DNA of 64,000 bases, taken from contig JBJXHG010000039.1 in assembly GCA_046160865.1 (NCBI GenBank), positions 1-64,000 of the forward strand, given 5' to 3'. Position numbers and translations under genes: made by a program. The DNA is from JBJXHG01 sp046160865 (GTDB taxonomy: Bacteria > Planctomycetota > UBA1135 > GCA-002686595). A model generated the notes under the pieces. That model was not told where the DNA came from, searched no databases, and saw only the letters and a program-made list of their open reading frames with translations. Below, one piece after another: positions 53,092-61,390 of the stretch. The number at the start of each line of letters is the position of its first letter. Within the stretch, counting starts at the first letter, position 1.

Positions 53092-54043
53092 CAGCCGCGA
53101 GTGCGCGTCGCAACGATCCGCCCGCAGCGCTCAACCGCGCGCGCGCTTCGTCCGCGCCGACGTGCAGGCGTTCCATCGCGACGGCGACCTTCGCGCGGCC
53201 GTCGGCTTCGCGCAGGCGCAGCTCCGCGTCGGCGCGCGCAAGATCGGTCAAACGCTCGACGAGCGACACGGCGCGCTGCCACAGCTTCGCGTTGCCGCGT
53301 GCGTTCACATCGATCATCCACGGTCCGTAGACCTTGCCAAGCTTCGCCATCGCGAGCGTGCTGATCGTGTTGAGCACGAGCTTCGTGGCCGTGCCGGCCT
53401 TCAGGCGCGTGCTGCCGCTGACGACCTCGGGCCCGGTGACCACGCGGATCGAAAGGTCGGCGTCGTCGCGCACGGCGTCCGCGGGAACGCACGCGAAGAA
53501 GATCGTCGCAGCGCCGCGGCTCTTCGCGCGCGCGAGCGCCGCGTGCACGAACGGCGTCGTTCCGCCGGCGCTGAGGCCGAGCACGACGTCGCGCGATCCG
53601 ATCTCGCGCGCGTCGATCTCGCGTGCGCCGGCCGCGCGGTCGTCTTCCGCGCCTTCGACGGCCGTGACGAGCGCCGCGGAGCCGCCGGCGATGACCGCTT
53701 GGACTTGGCTCGGCTCGCTCTGGAACGTCGGCGGCAGCTCGGCCGCGTCGAGCACCGCGAGCCGTCCGCTCGTGCCGGCGCCGACGGTGAAGTAGCGTCC
53801 GCCGCTGTGTAGACGGTCCGCGACGAGATCGATCGCGGCGACGATTGCGCTCTTCGCGCGCGCGACGGCGTGGGCCACCGTCTGGTCCTCGGCGTTCGCG
53901 ACGTCGAATGCGTCGGCCGTCGAGAGCGCGTCGAGCTCGCGCGCGCGCACGTTCGGCTGCTCTGTCGGAAGGAAATCGCGCGCGCCGGTCGCGTGTGCTT
54001 CGCGCTCCGCGCGCGCGTCGTGCGCTTGTCCGCCGGCGCTCAT
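53078..54043 (-). CDS. murQ: N-acetylmuramic acid 6-phosphate etherase MurQ
   Basis: The 321-residue SIS-domain protein shows GGRYFTVGAGTSGRLAVLDA, PPTFQSEP, AGGTTPFVHAALARAK and the late STRLKAGTATKLVLNTIST. These are signatures of MurQ, which cleaves the lactyl ether of MurNAc-6P during peptidoglycan recycling. Its C-terminus (AAGSPW) and stop codon lie inside element A4, so the end of the protein has been rewritten by the insertion. It overlaps the upstream SDR gene by 4 bp. Confidence 0.93.
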   Translation of the reverse strand: MSAGGQAHDARAEREAHATGARDFLPTEQPNVRARELDALSTADAFDVANAEDQTVAHAVARAKSAIVAAIDLVADRLHSGGRYFTVGAGTSGRLAVLDAAELPPTFQSEPSQVQAVIAGGSAALVTAVEGAEDDRAAGAREIDAREIGSRDVVLGLSAGGTTPFVHAALARAKSRGAATIFFACVPADAVRDDADLSIRVVTGPEVVSGSTRLKAGTATKLVLNTISTLAMAKLGKVYGPWMIDVNARGNAKLWQRAVSLVERLTDLARADAELRLREADGRAKVAVAMERLHVGADEARARLSAAGGSLRRALAAGSPW

Positions 54044-54909
54044 GCGCTCGCGTCCGGTTCCACGGCGCCCGCGTCCGCGCGCGTGCGGCTGAAGCGCTCG
54101 CCGCTCGTCCACATGCCGCGACCGAGCGACGCGCCGCCGTCGACGACGAAGCACTCGCCTGTCACGTACTCGCACGCGGGCGACAGCATGTACAAGCAAT
54201 GCGCGGCGACATCCTCGGCGGTGCCGAACCGCTGCAATGGAATCGACGCACGGATCGCGCGCTCGGCTTCCTCGCTCGGCCACAGGTTCTGCGCGGCGCC
54301 CTGCGAGTGGAACGGCCCCGGCGCGATCGCATTGACGCGCACGCCGTGGCGCGCCCATTCGCCGGCGAGCGTCTTCGTCATCGCGAGCACGCCGGCCTTC
54401 GCGCTCGCGGAATGCACGACACCGGGCATGCCGGTCCACGCGTATGTGGCGACGACATTGAGGATTTGGCCGCCGCTCGCGGCGATCATCGCCTTGCCGA
54501 ACGCTTGCGAGCAGTAGAACGTGCCGTCGAGCACGATCGACAGCACGGCGCGCCAAGCGTTCGCGGACAAGCGCTCGGCGGGACACACGAAGTTGCCGGC
54601 TGCATTGTTGACGAGCAGGTCGACGCGGCCCTGCTTCGCGACGATCGCTTCGGCCGCGCGGCGCACGTTCGCGCTCTCGCGGACGTCGCACGCGAGCGCG
54701 TCGACGTGCCAATGCTCGCGCGTCGCTTCGTCGAGCAGCGCGCGGTGGTGCTCGGGATCGCGCGACAGGATCGTCACGCGCGCGCCGAGCGCGGCGAGAC
54801 CACGGCTGATCTCGAGGCCGAGCCCGGTTCCGCCGCCGGTGACGACGGCGACCCGATCGGCAAAGGTTGCGGCGGGGAGCCAGCGGGCGGCGGGGGGAGT
54901 TTCGCTCAC
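54040..54909 (-). CDS. SDR oxidoreductase, 2,4-dienoyl-CoA reductase-like
   Basis: The 289-residue SDR has TGGGTGLGLEISRGL, LVNNAAGNF and the site region VVATYAWTGMPGVVHSASAKAGV. The usual catalytic Tyr of YxxxK is replaced (SASAK), which is how the peroxisomal/bacterial 2,4-dienoyl-CoA reductase branch differs from FabG-type SDRs. It should reduce dienoyl-CoA with NADPH during unsaturated fatty-acid breakdown. It is translationally coupled to murQ, but a shared pathway is not evident. Confidence 0.8.
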   Translation of the reverse strand: MSETPPAARWLPAATFADRVAVVTGGGTGLGLEISRGLAALGARVTILSRDPEHHRALLDEATREHWHVDALACDVRESANVRRAAEAIVAKQGRVDLLVNNAAGNFVCPAERLSANAWRAVLSIVLDGTFYCSQAFGKAMIAASGGQILNVVATYAWTGMPGVVHSASAKAGVLAMTKTLAGEWARHGVRVNAIAPGPFHSQGAAQNLWPSEEAERAIRASIPLQRFGTAEDVAAHCLYMLSPACEYVTGECFVVDGGASLGRGMWTSGERFSRTRADAGAVEPDASA

Positions 54910-54976
54910 GGGGCAGAAGCTAACAGGCGTCGCGCGCGGACGCGCTGCGGGGTCGAGCGGACGCGCAATCGAGTCG

Positions 54977-55615
54977 TTACTCGTCCGGATCCTTCACGTC
55001 GAACGTCACCTCGACGTCGTCCGGGATCTGGAGCCCGCCGATCTCCTGCTCGAGCTCGTCCTTCAATCGCCGGACGTCGTCGCCGCGCACTGGCAGTCCC
55101 CACTCGACGCGCAGCGCTCCCTCGGAGCTGGTCGTCGAGACGGAGAACTCGCCGTCCGTGTTCTCGCGCAGCCAACCGCTGATGCGACCCACGATCCGGT
55201 TCAGCTCCGCCGGCGAGCCACGCAGCTCCACGATCAAGCGCGCGCGGTAGCCGAGGTCGATGCTCGGCAGTTCCGTCGGCGCCTCGTCGCCGGGAGCGGG
55301 CGCGCGGTCGCCATCCTCCTGCGCGAGCGCGTGACGGTCGCGATCCCAGCGGAACCGCAAGCTGCGGAACGGCCCATGTTGAACGGCCTGCGCTTGCCAG
55401 TCGACGAACGAGACGAGCAGGAATCCGATCGCGCCGAAGCACGCGAAACCGAGCAAGCCGCAGCCGATCGCGCAGCCAGCCGGCGTGGAGAGCTTGTTCT
55501 TGCCGTGCTCGCCGCTGTTGAAGACGAGCCAACACGCGATCGCGACGATCACACCGAGAGCGAGGAACGTGAGGAGCGCGAAACCGAACATCGGGATGCG
55601 GAGGAGACCGGTCAT
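54977..55615 (-). CDS. Membrane protein of unknown function
   Basis: The 212-residue protein has two N-terminal hydrophobic segments (MFGFALLTFLALGVIVAIAC; GCAIGCGLLGFACFGAIGFL), followed by a ~130-residue soluble domain with strands and an acidic C-terminus (VEVTFDVKDPDE). I do not recognise the family. The gene is divergent from the aldehyde dehydrogenase gene, with element B5 in the 324 bp between. Confidence 0.65.
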   Translation of the reverse strand: MTGLLRIPMFGFALLTFLALGVIVAIACWLVFNSGEHGKNKLSTPAGCAIGCGLLGFACFGAIGFLLVSFVDWQAQAVQHGPFRSLRFRWDRDRHALAQEDGDRAPAPGDEAPTELPSIDLGYRARLIVELRGSPAELNRIVGRISGWLRENTDGEFSVSTTSSEGALRVEWGLPVRGDDVRRLKDELEQEIGGLQIPDDVEVTFDVKDPDE

Positions 55616-55716
55616 GGTTCTGGATCTTCTTCGAGCGCCGGGGGGAAGCGCCTACTTGCGCACGCGCACCCGCAGTATTCAACGCCGTCGGTCGCGGGTC
55701 CGGAACTGTGCCGCTA

Positions 55717-55891
55717 GCCGGCAATCTCTCGCCACGTCCGTCGCGAGGTCGTGCCAATTCGTTCGGAGCAAGGCGTTGTATCGGAATCGACCGCAGCTGA
55801 CCTAGTGGTCAGCGAGGATCGATTCCGAGCCAACAACGCCGCTCCGGGCGAGTTGGCGCGACCGCAGCAGGACGTGGTGAGAGATGCCCGC
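55717..55891 (+). mobile_element. Family B palindromic element, copy B5 (175 bp)
   Basis: This full-length 175-bp copy is flanked by TA on both sides (55715-55716 and 55892-55893). The outer arms are CAATCTCTCGCCACGTCC and GTGGTGAGAGATGC, and the central arms TCGGAATCGACC and GGATCGATTCCGA surround GCTGACCTAGTGGTCAGC. It occupies most of the region between two divergent genes. Confidence 0.85.
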
Positions 55892-55939
55892 TAAAGTACT
55901 CGGCCCTCGCCGCGCTGCGAGGACGAGAGGATCCACCGC

Positions 55940-57475
55940 ATGCGAACCCTTCAGAGCTACGCGCTCGGACGCTGGATCACCGGCACCGGCGAGCGCGCGA
56001 CCCTCTACAACCCGACCACCGAAGAGCCGCTCGCCGAGCTCGCCTCGGGCGGCTTCGAGACGCGCGCCGTCCTGGAGCACGCGCGTCAGCAGGGCGTCCC
56101 GGCACTGGCCAAGCTCTCGTTCGCCGAGCGCGGCGAGAAGCTGAAGGCGCTCTCGGCGGCGATCCACGAGCAGCGCGACGAGCTCATTCAGCTCGCCGTC
56201 GAGAACGGCGGCAACACGCGCGGCGACGCGAAGTTCGACATCGACGGCGCGATCGGCACGCTCGCGGCCTACGCCGAGTGGGCGAAGGCGCTGCCGGCGC
56301 GCCCGTTCCTCGCGGACGGTGACGGCGTCCAGCTCGCGCGCACGCCGCGCTTCTGGGGACAGCACGTGTACTTCCCGCGCCGTGGCGTTGCGCTGCACAT
56401 CAATGCGTTCAACTTCCCCGCGTGGGGGATGATGGAGAAGATCGCCTGCGCGCTGTGCGCGGGCGTGCCCGTCATCGAGAAGCCCGGTACGCCGACCGCG
56501 CTCGTCGCGTGGCGCATCGCGCAGATCGTCGTCGAGCGCGGGCTCCTGCCCGAAGGCAGCTATCAGTTCATCGCCGGCAACGTCGGCGACATGCTCGATC
56601 ACATGGACGCGCAAGACGTGCTCGCGTTCACGGGCTCGTCGAAGACGGCGCAGCGCTTGCGCGCGAACGCCAACCTCGTGCGCCATTCGGTGCGCGTCAA
56701 CGTCGAGGCCGATTCGCTGAATGCCGCCGTGCTGGCACCCGACGTGGAGTCGGGCTCGCCGACGTACGGCCTGTTCCTCGCGAACGTCGTGCTCGACATG
56801 ACGCAGAAGGCGGGTCAGAAGTGCACCGCCGTGCGCCGCATCCTCGTGCCGAGCGCGCGTGCCGCCGAAGTGCGCGCGGACCTCGTGCAAGAGCTCGCGC
56901 GCATCAAGCTCGGCGATCCCGCCGACGGCGCGACGCGCCTCGGTCCGCTCGCGAGCCGTGCGCAACGCGACGACGTGCGCCGCGGGATCGAGCGTCTCGC
57001 GGGCGCGGCCGACATCGCGACCGGCGGAGTACAAGCGCCGCAGGCGCGCGGTTGGTTCGTCGCCGCGACGTTGCTCGCCGCGCGCGACGCGAACGCGCCG
57101 GTGTTCCACGATGAGGAAGTCTTCGGTCCGGTCGCGACCGTCCTCCCGTACTCGGGTGACGCGAGCGAGGCTGCGCGCCTCGTTGCGCGCGGCGGCGGAG
57201 GACTCGTGTGCAGCGTGTACGCGAACGACGCGGCGTGGACCGAGCGCTTCGTGATGGAAGCGGCGCCCTGGCACGGCCGCATCTGGATCGCGAGCGACAA
57301 GGTGGCGGACCAGTCGCTCCCGCCCGGAATGGTGCTACCGGCGCTCGTGCACGGCGGACCCGGCCGTGCCGGCGGTGGCGAGGAGCTCGGCGGCCTGCGC
57401 GGCGTGCATTTCTACATGCAACGCACGGCGCTGCAGGGCTTCAAAGGTCACCTCGAGAGCGCGTTCGGCGCGTAG
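55940..57475 (+). CDS. Aldehyde dehydrogenase, PaaZ/BoxD type
   Basis: The 511-residue aldehyde dehydrogenase resembles the dehydrogenase half of PaaZ throughout: SYALGRWITGTGERATLYNP at the start, GGIGTL-like DGAIGTLAAYAEW, VALHINAFNFPAWGM, FTGSSKTAQ, NVEADSLNAAV (catalytic Glu) and AGQKCTAVRRI (catalytic Cys). There is no MaoC hydratase domain, so it is nearer to BoxD-like 3,4-dehydroadipyl-CoA semialdehyde dehydrogenases. It oxidises a CoA-linked semialdehyde in aromatic degradation; no other genes of that pathway are nearby. Confidence 0.85.
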   Translation: MRTLQSYALGRWITGTGERATLYNPTTEEPLAELASGGFETRAVLEHARQQGVPALAKLSFAERGEKLKALSAAIHEQRDELIQLAVENGGNTRGDAKFDIDGAIGTLAAYAEWAKALPARPFLADGDGVQLARTPRFWGQHVYFPRRGVALHINAFNFPAWGMMEKIACALCAGVPVIEKPGTPTALVAWRIAQIVVERGLLPEGSYQFIAGNVGDMLDHMDAQDVLAFTGSSKTAQRLRANANLVRHSVRVNVEADSLNAAVLAPDVESGSPTYGLFLANVVLDMTQKAGQKCTAVRRILVPSARAAEVRADLVQELARIKLGDPADGATRLGPLASRAQRDDVRRGIERLAGAADIATGGVQAPQARGWFVAATLLAARDANAPVFHDEEVFGPVATVLPYSGDASEAARLVARGGGGLVCSVYANDAAWTERFVMEAAPWHGRIWIASDKVADQSLPPGMVLPALVHGGPGRAGGGEELGGLRGVHFYMQRTALQGFKGHLESAFGA

Positions 57476-57542
57476 CGCGGTCTGCCGCGCATGCGCTGCG
57501 CGTGCAAGGCACGCTTCGCGCGCTCCGCGCCCCGAAAACATT

Positions 57543-57574
57543 CCGGGGACGCAGCCCGTTGGCTGCGTCCCCGG
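57543..57574 (+). terminator. Hairpin after the aldehyde dehydrogenase gene
   Basis: Perfect 14-bp arms CCGGGGACGCAGCC (57543-57556) and GGCTGCGTCCCCGG (57561-57574) enclose CGTT. It lies 68 bp after the stop codon and 179 bp before the convergent comEC end. There is no T-tract, so a terminator role is plausible but not certain. I see no gene in the rest of 57476-57752. Confidence 0.6.
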
Positions 57575-57752
57575 TCCCATCCGTGGATCCCAGACCCCAC
57601 GACGGCTGTCCGTCGCTGCCCTGGGTCACATCGTCGAAGAGCTCTTCGGCAATGCAAAGCGCGCCGGAAAGCTGGTCGACAAGTGCCTCTAAGCGCAGCT
57701 CGAACCGTTCTCCAGAACCGTGGTCCCGAGAATTTCTCGGCGCTCGTCCCCG

Positions 57753-60248
57753 TCATCGGTCACGAGCCTGCGCGCGAGAGGGGACACCCGGGTGTCCGCT
57801 CGCACGCTGCTCCGGTGGCGCCGGCAACGAGAGCGCGAGGGGGCCGTCGCGCGCCGTCCAGCGCCATGGGTGATGAGTCGCAGGTCGGCGCTCGAGCTCG
57901 CGCGCCGACCTGAGATCCGGCCCGGCGCTGACCCAAACTTCGCGCGGTGTCGTCCTGCGCAAGAGCTCGCCGAGATACGGCCCCTCCGAGCCGTGGTGCG
58001 GTAGCAGCAGGAGGCGGACGCCTGCGCGCGGCGCGCTGGATGCGAGCCAACGCGCGAGCCCCTCTTCTTCGGCATCGCCGCACAGCACGATCTCGTCCTG
58101 ACCCCAGCGAATGCACAGTGATCGCGAGCCTTCGTTGCCCGGCGCGTACAGCGGCCGGTCGAGGGCGACCTCGATCGCCGCTCGTGTGCCGGCACCGCGC
58201 AGCACGCGCGCGCGGCCCTCGTCGATGTCGAACGCGAGCGGCGCGTGCGGAAAACGCTCGCCCGCGTGCGTCGGTACCGCGCCGAGCCACGCGGCCACGG
58301 GTATGCGTTCGGCGACGAAGGGCAGCGCTCCGTCGTGGTCGCGATCGGAGTGCGACAGCACGACGTGGATCGATCCGACGTCCCAGGCTGCGAGCAACGG
58401 CATCACCGCTTGCCGCGCGACGTCCGGGCGATCGCGCGAGCCGGCATCGAAGATCCACGTCCCCGCGCCCGGCGCGCGCCACACGACGGCGGTGCCCGCG
58501 CCGACGTCGAGCGCACGGAGCTCGAGCCCGCTCGGCCGCGCCGTCCACGGCAGCAGGAGCGCACCCCACGCCACGAGGACCAGCCGTGTCGCGGGACTGC
58601 GCCGACCGACGAGGAGCAAGACGCCGAAGCACGCGCTCGCGAGCAGCGCGAACGGTCGCGGCGGCAACGTGCACGGCGAGTTCGGCACGCCGTCGAGCGC
58701 CGCCAAGAGCTCGATCAATCCGCGCGCGAGCACGTCGGCGAGCGGCTCGACGGAGAGTGGCGTCGCGATCACGTGGAACCAGCCGACGGCCATCAACGCG
58801 AACGTCGGCAGCGCGCTGAGCGGCGTCGCGATCCACCCGACCGGGCTCCATTCGCCGAAGCGATCCCATGTCCACGGCAGCGTGGCGATACATGCAGCGC
58901 ACGACGCGGCGAGGGCACCGAGACCGAAGTCGAGCGCACGCTGCAGCGGAATGCGCCACAGTGCCGAGCGCGCGCGTCCGAGCGCATCGACGTCCGCGAT
59001 CCGTGCTGCGCCGGGCCATGCGCGCCGCAACACGGCGTGCAGCGGGCCCGTCGCGCAGATCAGGCCGGCGGTCGCGGCATACGAGAGCTGCACCGAGAGC
59101 GAATCCAGCTGCGTCGGGCGTGCGAGCGCTTCGAGCATCAACGCGAACGCCCACAGCGAGATCGCATCGACTCTCCGTCCCAGCCGGAGGTGCGTGCTCG
59201 CGTCGGCACCCGCGCGCACGGGGACGAGCGGCGCGAGCGATCCGATCGCCCACGCGATCGCCGCGCGCACGACGGGCGCACCCGCGCCGGCGATCGGCAC
59301 GAAGAGCACGAGTAACGCGACGCGAAAGAACGCGGCGCCGGGATCGAGCCGGCCGCGTGACACGAGCGCGACGAGCCGCGCCAGCAGCGCGCCGATCGGC
59401 CATAGGAAGAGCGCCGCGACCATGGCCACTTGGAGTCCGCTGATCGCGAGGATGTGGTACGTCCCGGTGCGCACGAAGAGATCCGGGACGCCGCTCTCGA
59501 GCCGGCTCGTGTCGCCGAAGAGGAGCGCCGACACGAGTCCCGCCGTCTGCGGATCGCGCAGCGTGCCGACGCGTGCGAGTGCTGTGACCCGCAGCTCCTC
59601 GACGTGCGCGGCGATCCAGCTCGCGCCGCCGCGCGCCGCGGGCGCGAGGCGCACGAAGTCATCGGGTGCGAGCGCGAGCGGCGGAGCGCGACCGCTGCGC
59701 TCGGCCGGTCCGGCGACAGGACCGCGCGCGTACACCGGCGCCTCGTCGCGGCTCCGCACGTCGAGGAGCTCGCCGTCGCGCACGAGCCCGGCCTCGAGCT
59801 CGAAGCGCGCCCTCGATCCGCGGAGCGCGCCGCGCTCGCGCTCGCTCCACGTGCCGTCCGACTTCCATTCGCCGAGGCGGAGCGCGGCGCCCGCTGCGCG
59901 CGTGACTCCGTCGTCGTGTGGCTCGCGCGTCGCGCTCGCGCGCCAGGCCGTCGTCGCGGCGATCGCCGCGAGCATGGCCAACCTCGCCACGCCGATGCGG
60001 GTTCGTGGCCACGTGCGCGCGAAGAGCGCCGCCGCGGCGAGCATTCCGACGGCGAGCGTTCCGGCGGCGACGATCGCCCAAGTCGCCGATGCGAGCGCGT
60101 TCGCGCCGAGCGTCCCGATCACCACGGCCGCGGTCGGCGCGAGGATCGGGCGCGCGCGCCAGGCATCCGATCGCAGCGCGGTGGAGGTGAGCGGCACGGC
60201 AGAGCTTCGGACCGTCCGTCGCGACCTCGGTGGCGACATTTTCACCAC
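57753..60248 (-). CDS. comEC: DNA uptake channel ComEC/Rec2
   Basis: The 831-residue protein has an N-terminal membrane segment, a DUF4131-like extracytoplasmic part and the polytopic Competence domain (FVRTGTYHILAISGLQVAMV). A C-terminal metallo-beta-lactamase-like domain follows (ALDVGAGTAVVWRAP; the metal motif SHSDRDHDG). ComEC transports single-stranded DNA across the inner membrane in transformation. The length is normal and the nuclease-like domain is intact. The exact start is uncertain; the first Met is near 60248. It is divergent from coaD, with element B6 between. Confidence 0.9.
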   Translation of the reverse strand: MVKMSPPRSRRTVRSSAVPLTSTALRSDAWRARPILAPTAAVVIGTLGANALASATWAIVAAGTLAVGMLAAAALFARTWPRTRIGVARLAMLAAIAATTAWRASATREPHDDGVTRAAGAALRLGEWKSDGTWSERERGALRGSRARFELEAGLVRDGELLDVRSRDEAPVYARGPVAGPAERSGRAPPLALAPDDFVRLAPAARGGASWIAAHVEELRVTALARVGTLRDPQTAGLVSALLFGDTSRLESGVPDLFVRTGTYHILAISGLQVAMVAALFLWPIGALLARLVALVSRGRLDPGAAFFRVALLVLFVPIAGAGAPVVRAAIAWAIGSLAPLVPVRAGADASTHLRLGRRVDAISLWAFALMLEALARPTQLDSLSVQLSYAATAGLICATGPLHAVLRRAWPGAARIADVDALGRARSALWRIPLQRALDFGLGALAASCAACIATLPWTWDRFGEWSPVGWIATPLSALPTFALMAVGWFHVIATPLSVEPLADVLARGLIELLAALDGVPNSPCTLPPRPFALLASACFGVLLLVGRRSPATRLVLVAWGALLLPWTARPSGLELRALDVGAGTAVVWRAPGAGTWIFDAGSRDRPDVARQAVMPLLAAWDVGSIHVVLSHSDRDHDGALPFVAERIPVAAWLGAVPTHAGERFPHAPLAFDIDEGRARVLRGAGTRAAIEVALDRPLYAPGNEGSRSLCIRWGQDEIVLCGDAEEEGLARWLASSAPRAGVRLLLLPHHGSEGPYLGELLRRTTPREVWVSAGPDLRSARELERRPATHHPWRWTARDGPLALSLPAPPEQRASGHPGVPSRAQARDR

Positions 60249-60311
60249 GATCTCGCCCGAGCTCGCGCTGGAAGCACGACGGAGGGAGCGCAGGCGGCGT
60301 CGCGATCACTA

Positions 60312-60486
60312 GCCTGCATTTCTCACCACGTCCGTCGCGAGGGCGTGACAGCTCGCTTCGGGCATGGCGATGCATCGGAATCGACCGCAGCTCTCCTGTC
60401 AGGTCAGCGAGGATCGATTCCGATGCAACAACGCGGGCGGAAGCGAGTGGACGCGACCGCAGCAGGACGTGGTGAGAAATGCGGGC
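60312..60486 (+). mobile_element. Family B palindromic element, copy B6 (175 bp)
   Basis: This full-length 175-bp copy is flanked by TA on both sides (60310-60311, 60487-60488); with the flanks the ends read CTAGCCTGCATTTCTC and GAGAAATGCGGGCTAG. It has the same orientation as B5. It fills most of the 255 bp between comEC and coaD, and its right edge is only 17 bp from the coaD start. The coaD promoter must lie within or beyond the element. Confidence 0.88.
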
Positions 60487-60503
60487 TAGAATGCGCCGCT
60501 CCG

Positions 60504-60995
60504 ATGGCCGGCCACCACGCGCTCTTCCCGGGCAGTTTCGATCCGTTCACGCTCGGGCATCTCGACCTGGTCGCGCGCGCGTCGCGCCTCTTCGACCGCG
60601 TGACGATCGCGATCGCGCAGAACGCGGACAAGCAAGGCTTGTTCAACGCCGTCGAGCGCGCCGAGCTCGCGCGCGCGGCCGCCGCCGACCTGCGCGGCGT
60701 CGACGTGGCGACGCTCGACGGCCTCGTGGTCGACGCGTGTGCGCACCTCGCGTGCGACGTGATCGTGCGCGGCGTGCGCAGCGGCTCGGAGCTCGACTAC
60801 GAGCTCTCGATGGCGCGCACGAACCGCACGCTCATGCCGCGCATCGACACCGTGTTGCTCGCTCCGTCGCTTTCGACCGCGCACATCTCGAGCACCCTCG
60901 TGCGGCAGATCGCCGCGCTCGGCGGCGACGTCTCGGCGTTCGTGCCGCAGAACGTGGCCGACGCCCTTCACAGGAAGTTCCCGAAGAAACCATGA
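60504..60995 (+). CDS. coaD: Phosphopantetheine adenylyltransferase CoaD
   Basis: The 163-residue nucleotidyltransferase has the substrate motif FPGSFDPFTLGHLDLVARA with the HxGH-type TLGH, VRGVRSGSELDYELSMA, NRTLMP and the end motif ISSTLVRQIA. It makes dephospho-CoA from 4'-phosphopantetheine and ATP, the penultimate step of CoA synthesis. ATG 60504 starts the family sequence. It is followed by ridA with a 4-bp overlap. Confidence 0.95.
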   Translation: MAGHHALFPGSFDPFTLGHLDLVARASRLFDRVTIAIAQNADKQGLFNAVERAELARAAAADLRGVDVATLDGLVVDACAHLACDVIVRGVRSGSELDYELSMARTNRTLMPRIDTVLLAPSLSTAHISSTLVRQIAALGGDVSAFVPQNVADALHRKFPKKP

Positions 60996-61390
60996 CTCCC
61001 GCCTCCACCGCTCCCGCGCGCGTCACGACGGCGTCCGCACCCGCCGCCATCGGTCCGTACAGCCAAGCGATCGTCGCCGGCGGCCTCGTGTACTGCTCGG
61101 GACAGATCGCGCTCGATCCCGCGAGCGGACAGCTCGTCGGCGCTGACGTGAAGCAGCAGACCGAGCGCGTGCTCGAGAACTTGAAGGGCGTGCTCGCCGC
61201 CGCGAAGAGCGATCTCGGACGAGTCGTGAAGTGCACGGTCTACTTGAAGTCGATGGCCGACTTCACCGCGATGAACGAGGTGTACGCGCGCTATCTCGGC
61301 GGCGAGCGGCCGCCCGCGCGCGCGACGGTCGCCGTGGCCGATCTGCCGAAGGGCGCGCTGGTCGAGATCGACTGCACCGCGCTCGTGTGA
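60992..61390 (+). CDS. ridA: RidA family reactive intermediate deaminase
   Basis: The 132-residue protein matches RidA/YjgF: AIGPYSQAIVAGGLVYCSGQ, a central helix with QQTERVLENLKGVL, KCTVYLKSMADFTAMNEVYA and RATVAVADLPKGALVEIDC. The invariant Arg in the P-P-A-R-A-T-V stretch is present. It hydrolyses enamine/imine intermediates produced by PLP enzymes. Coupled to coaD upstream and to the glycosyltransferase gene downstream (GTGA overlap). Confidence 0.95.
   Translation: MTPASTAPARVTTASAPAAIGPYSQAIVAGGLVYCSGQIALDPASGQLVGADVKQQTERVLENLKGVLAAAKSDLGRVVKCTVYLKSMADFTAMNEVYARYLGGERPPARATVAVADLPKGALVEIDCTALV

Noticed and set aside
57593..57691. Short ORF ending HIVEELFGNAKRAGKLVDKCL
   Set aside because: It looks protein-like but has no start with a ribosome site and no family I recognise; could be a gene remnant.
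60230..60280. TTTTCACCACGATC near the comEC start as a further element end
   Set aside because: It is part of the comEC coding start, and no matching inverted arm lies at the right distance.
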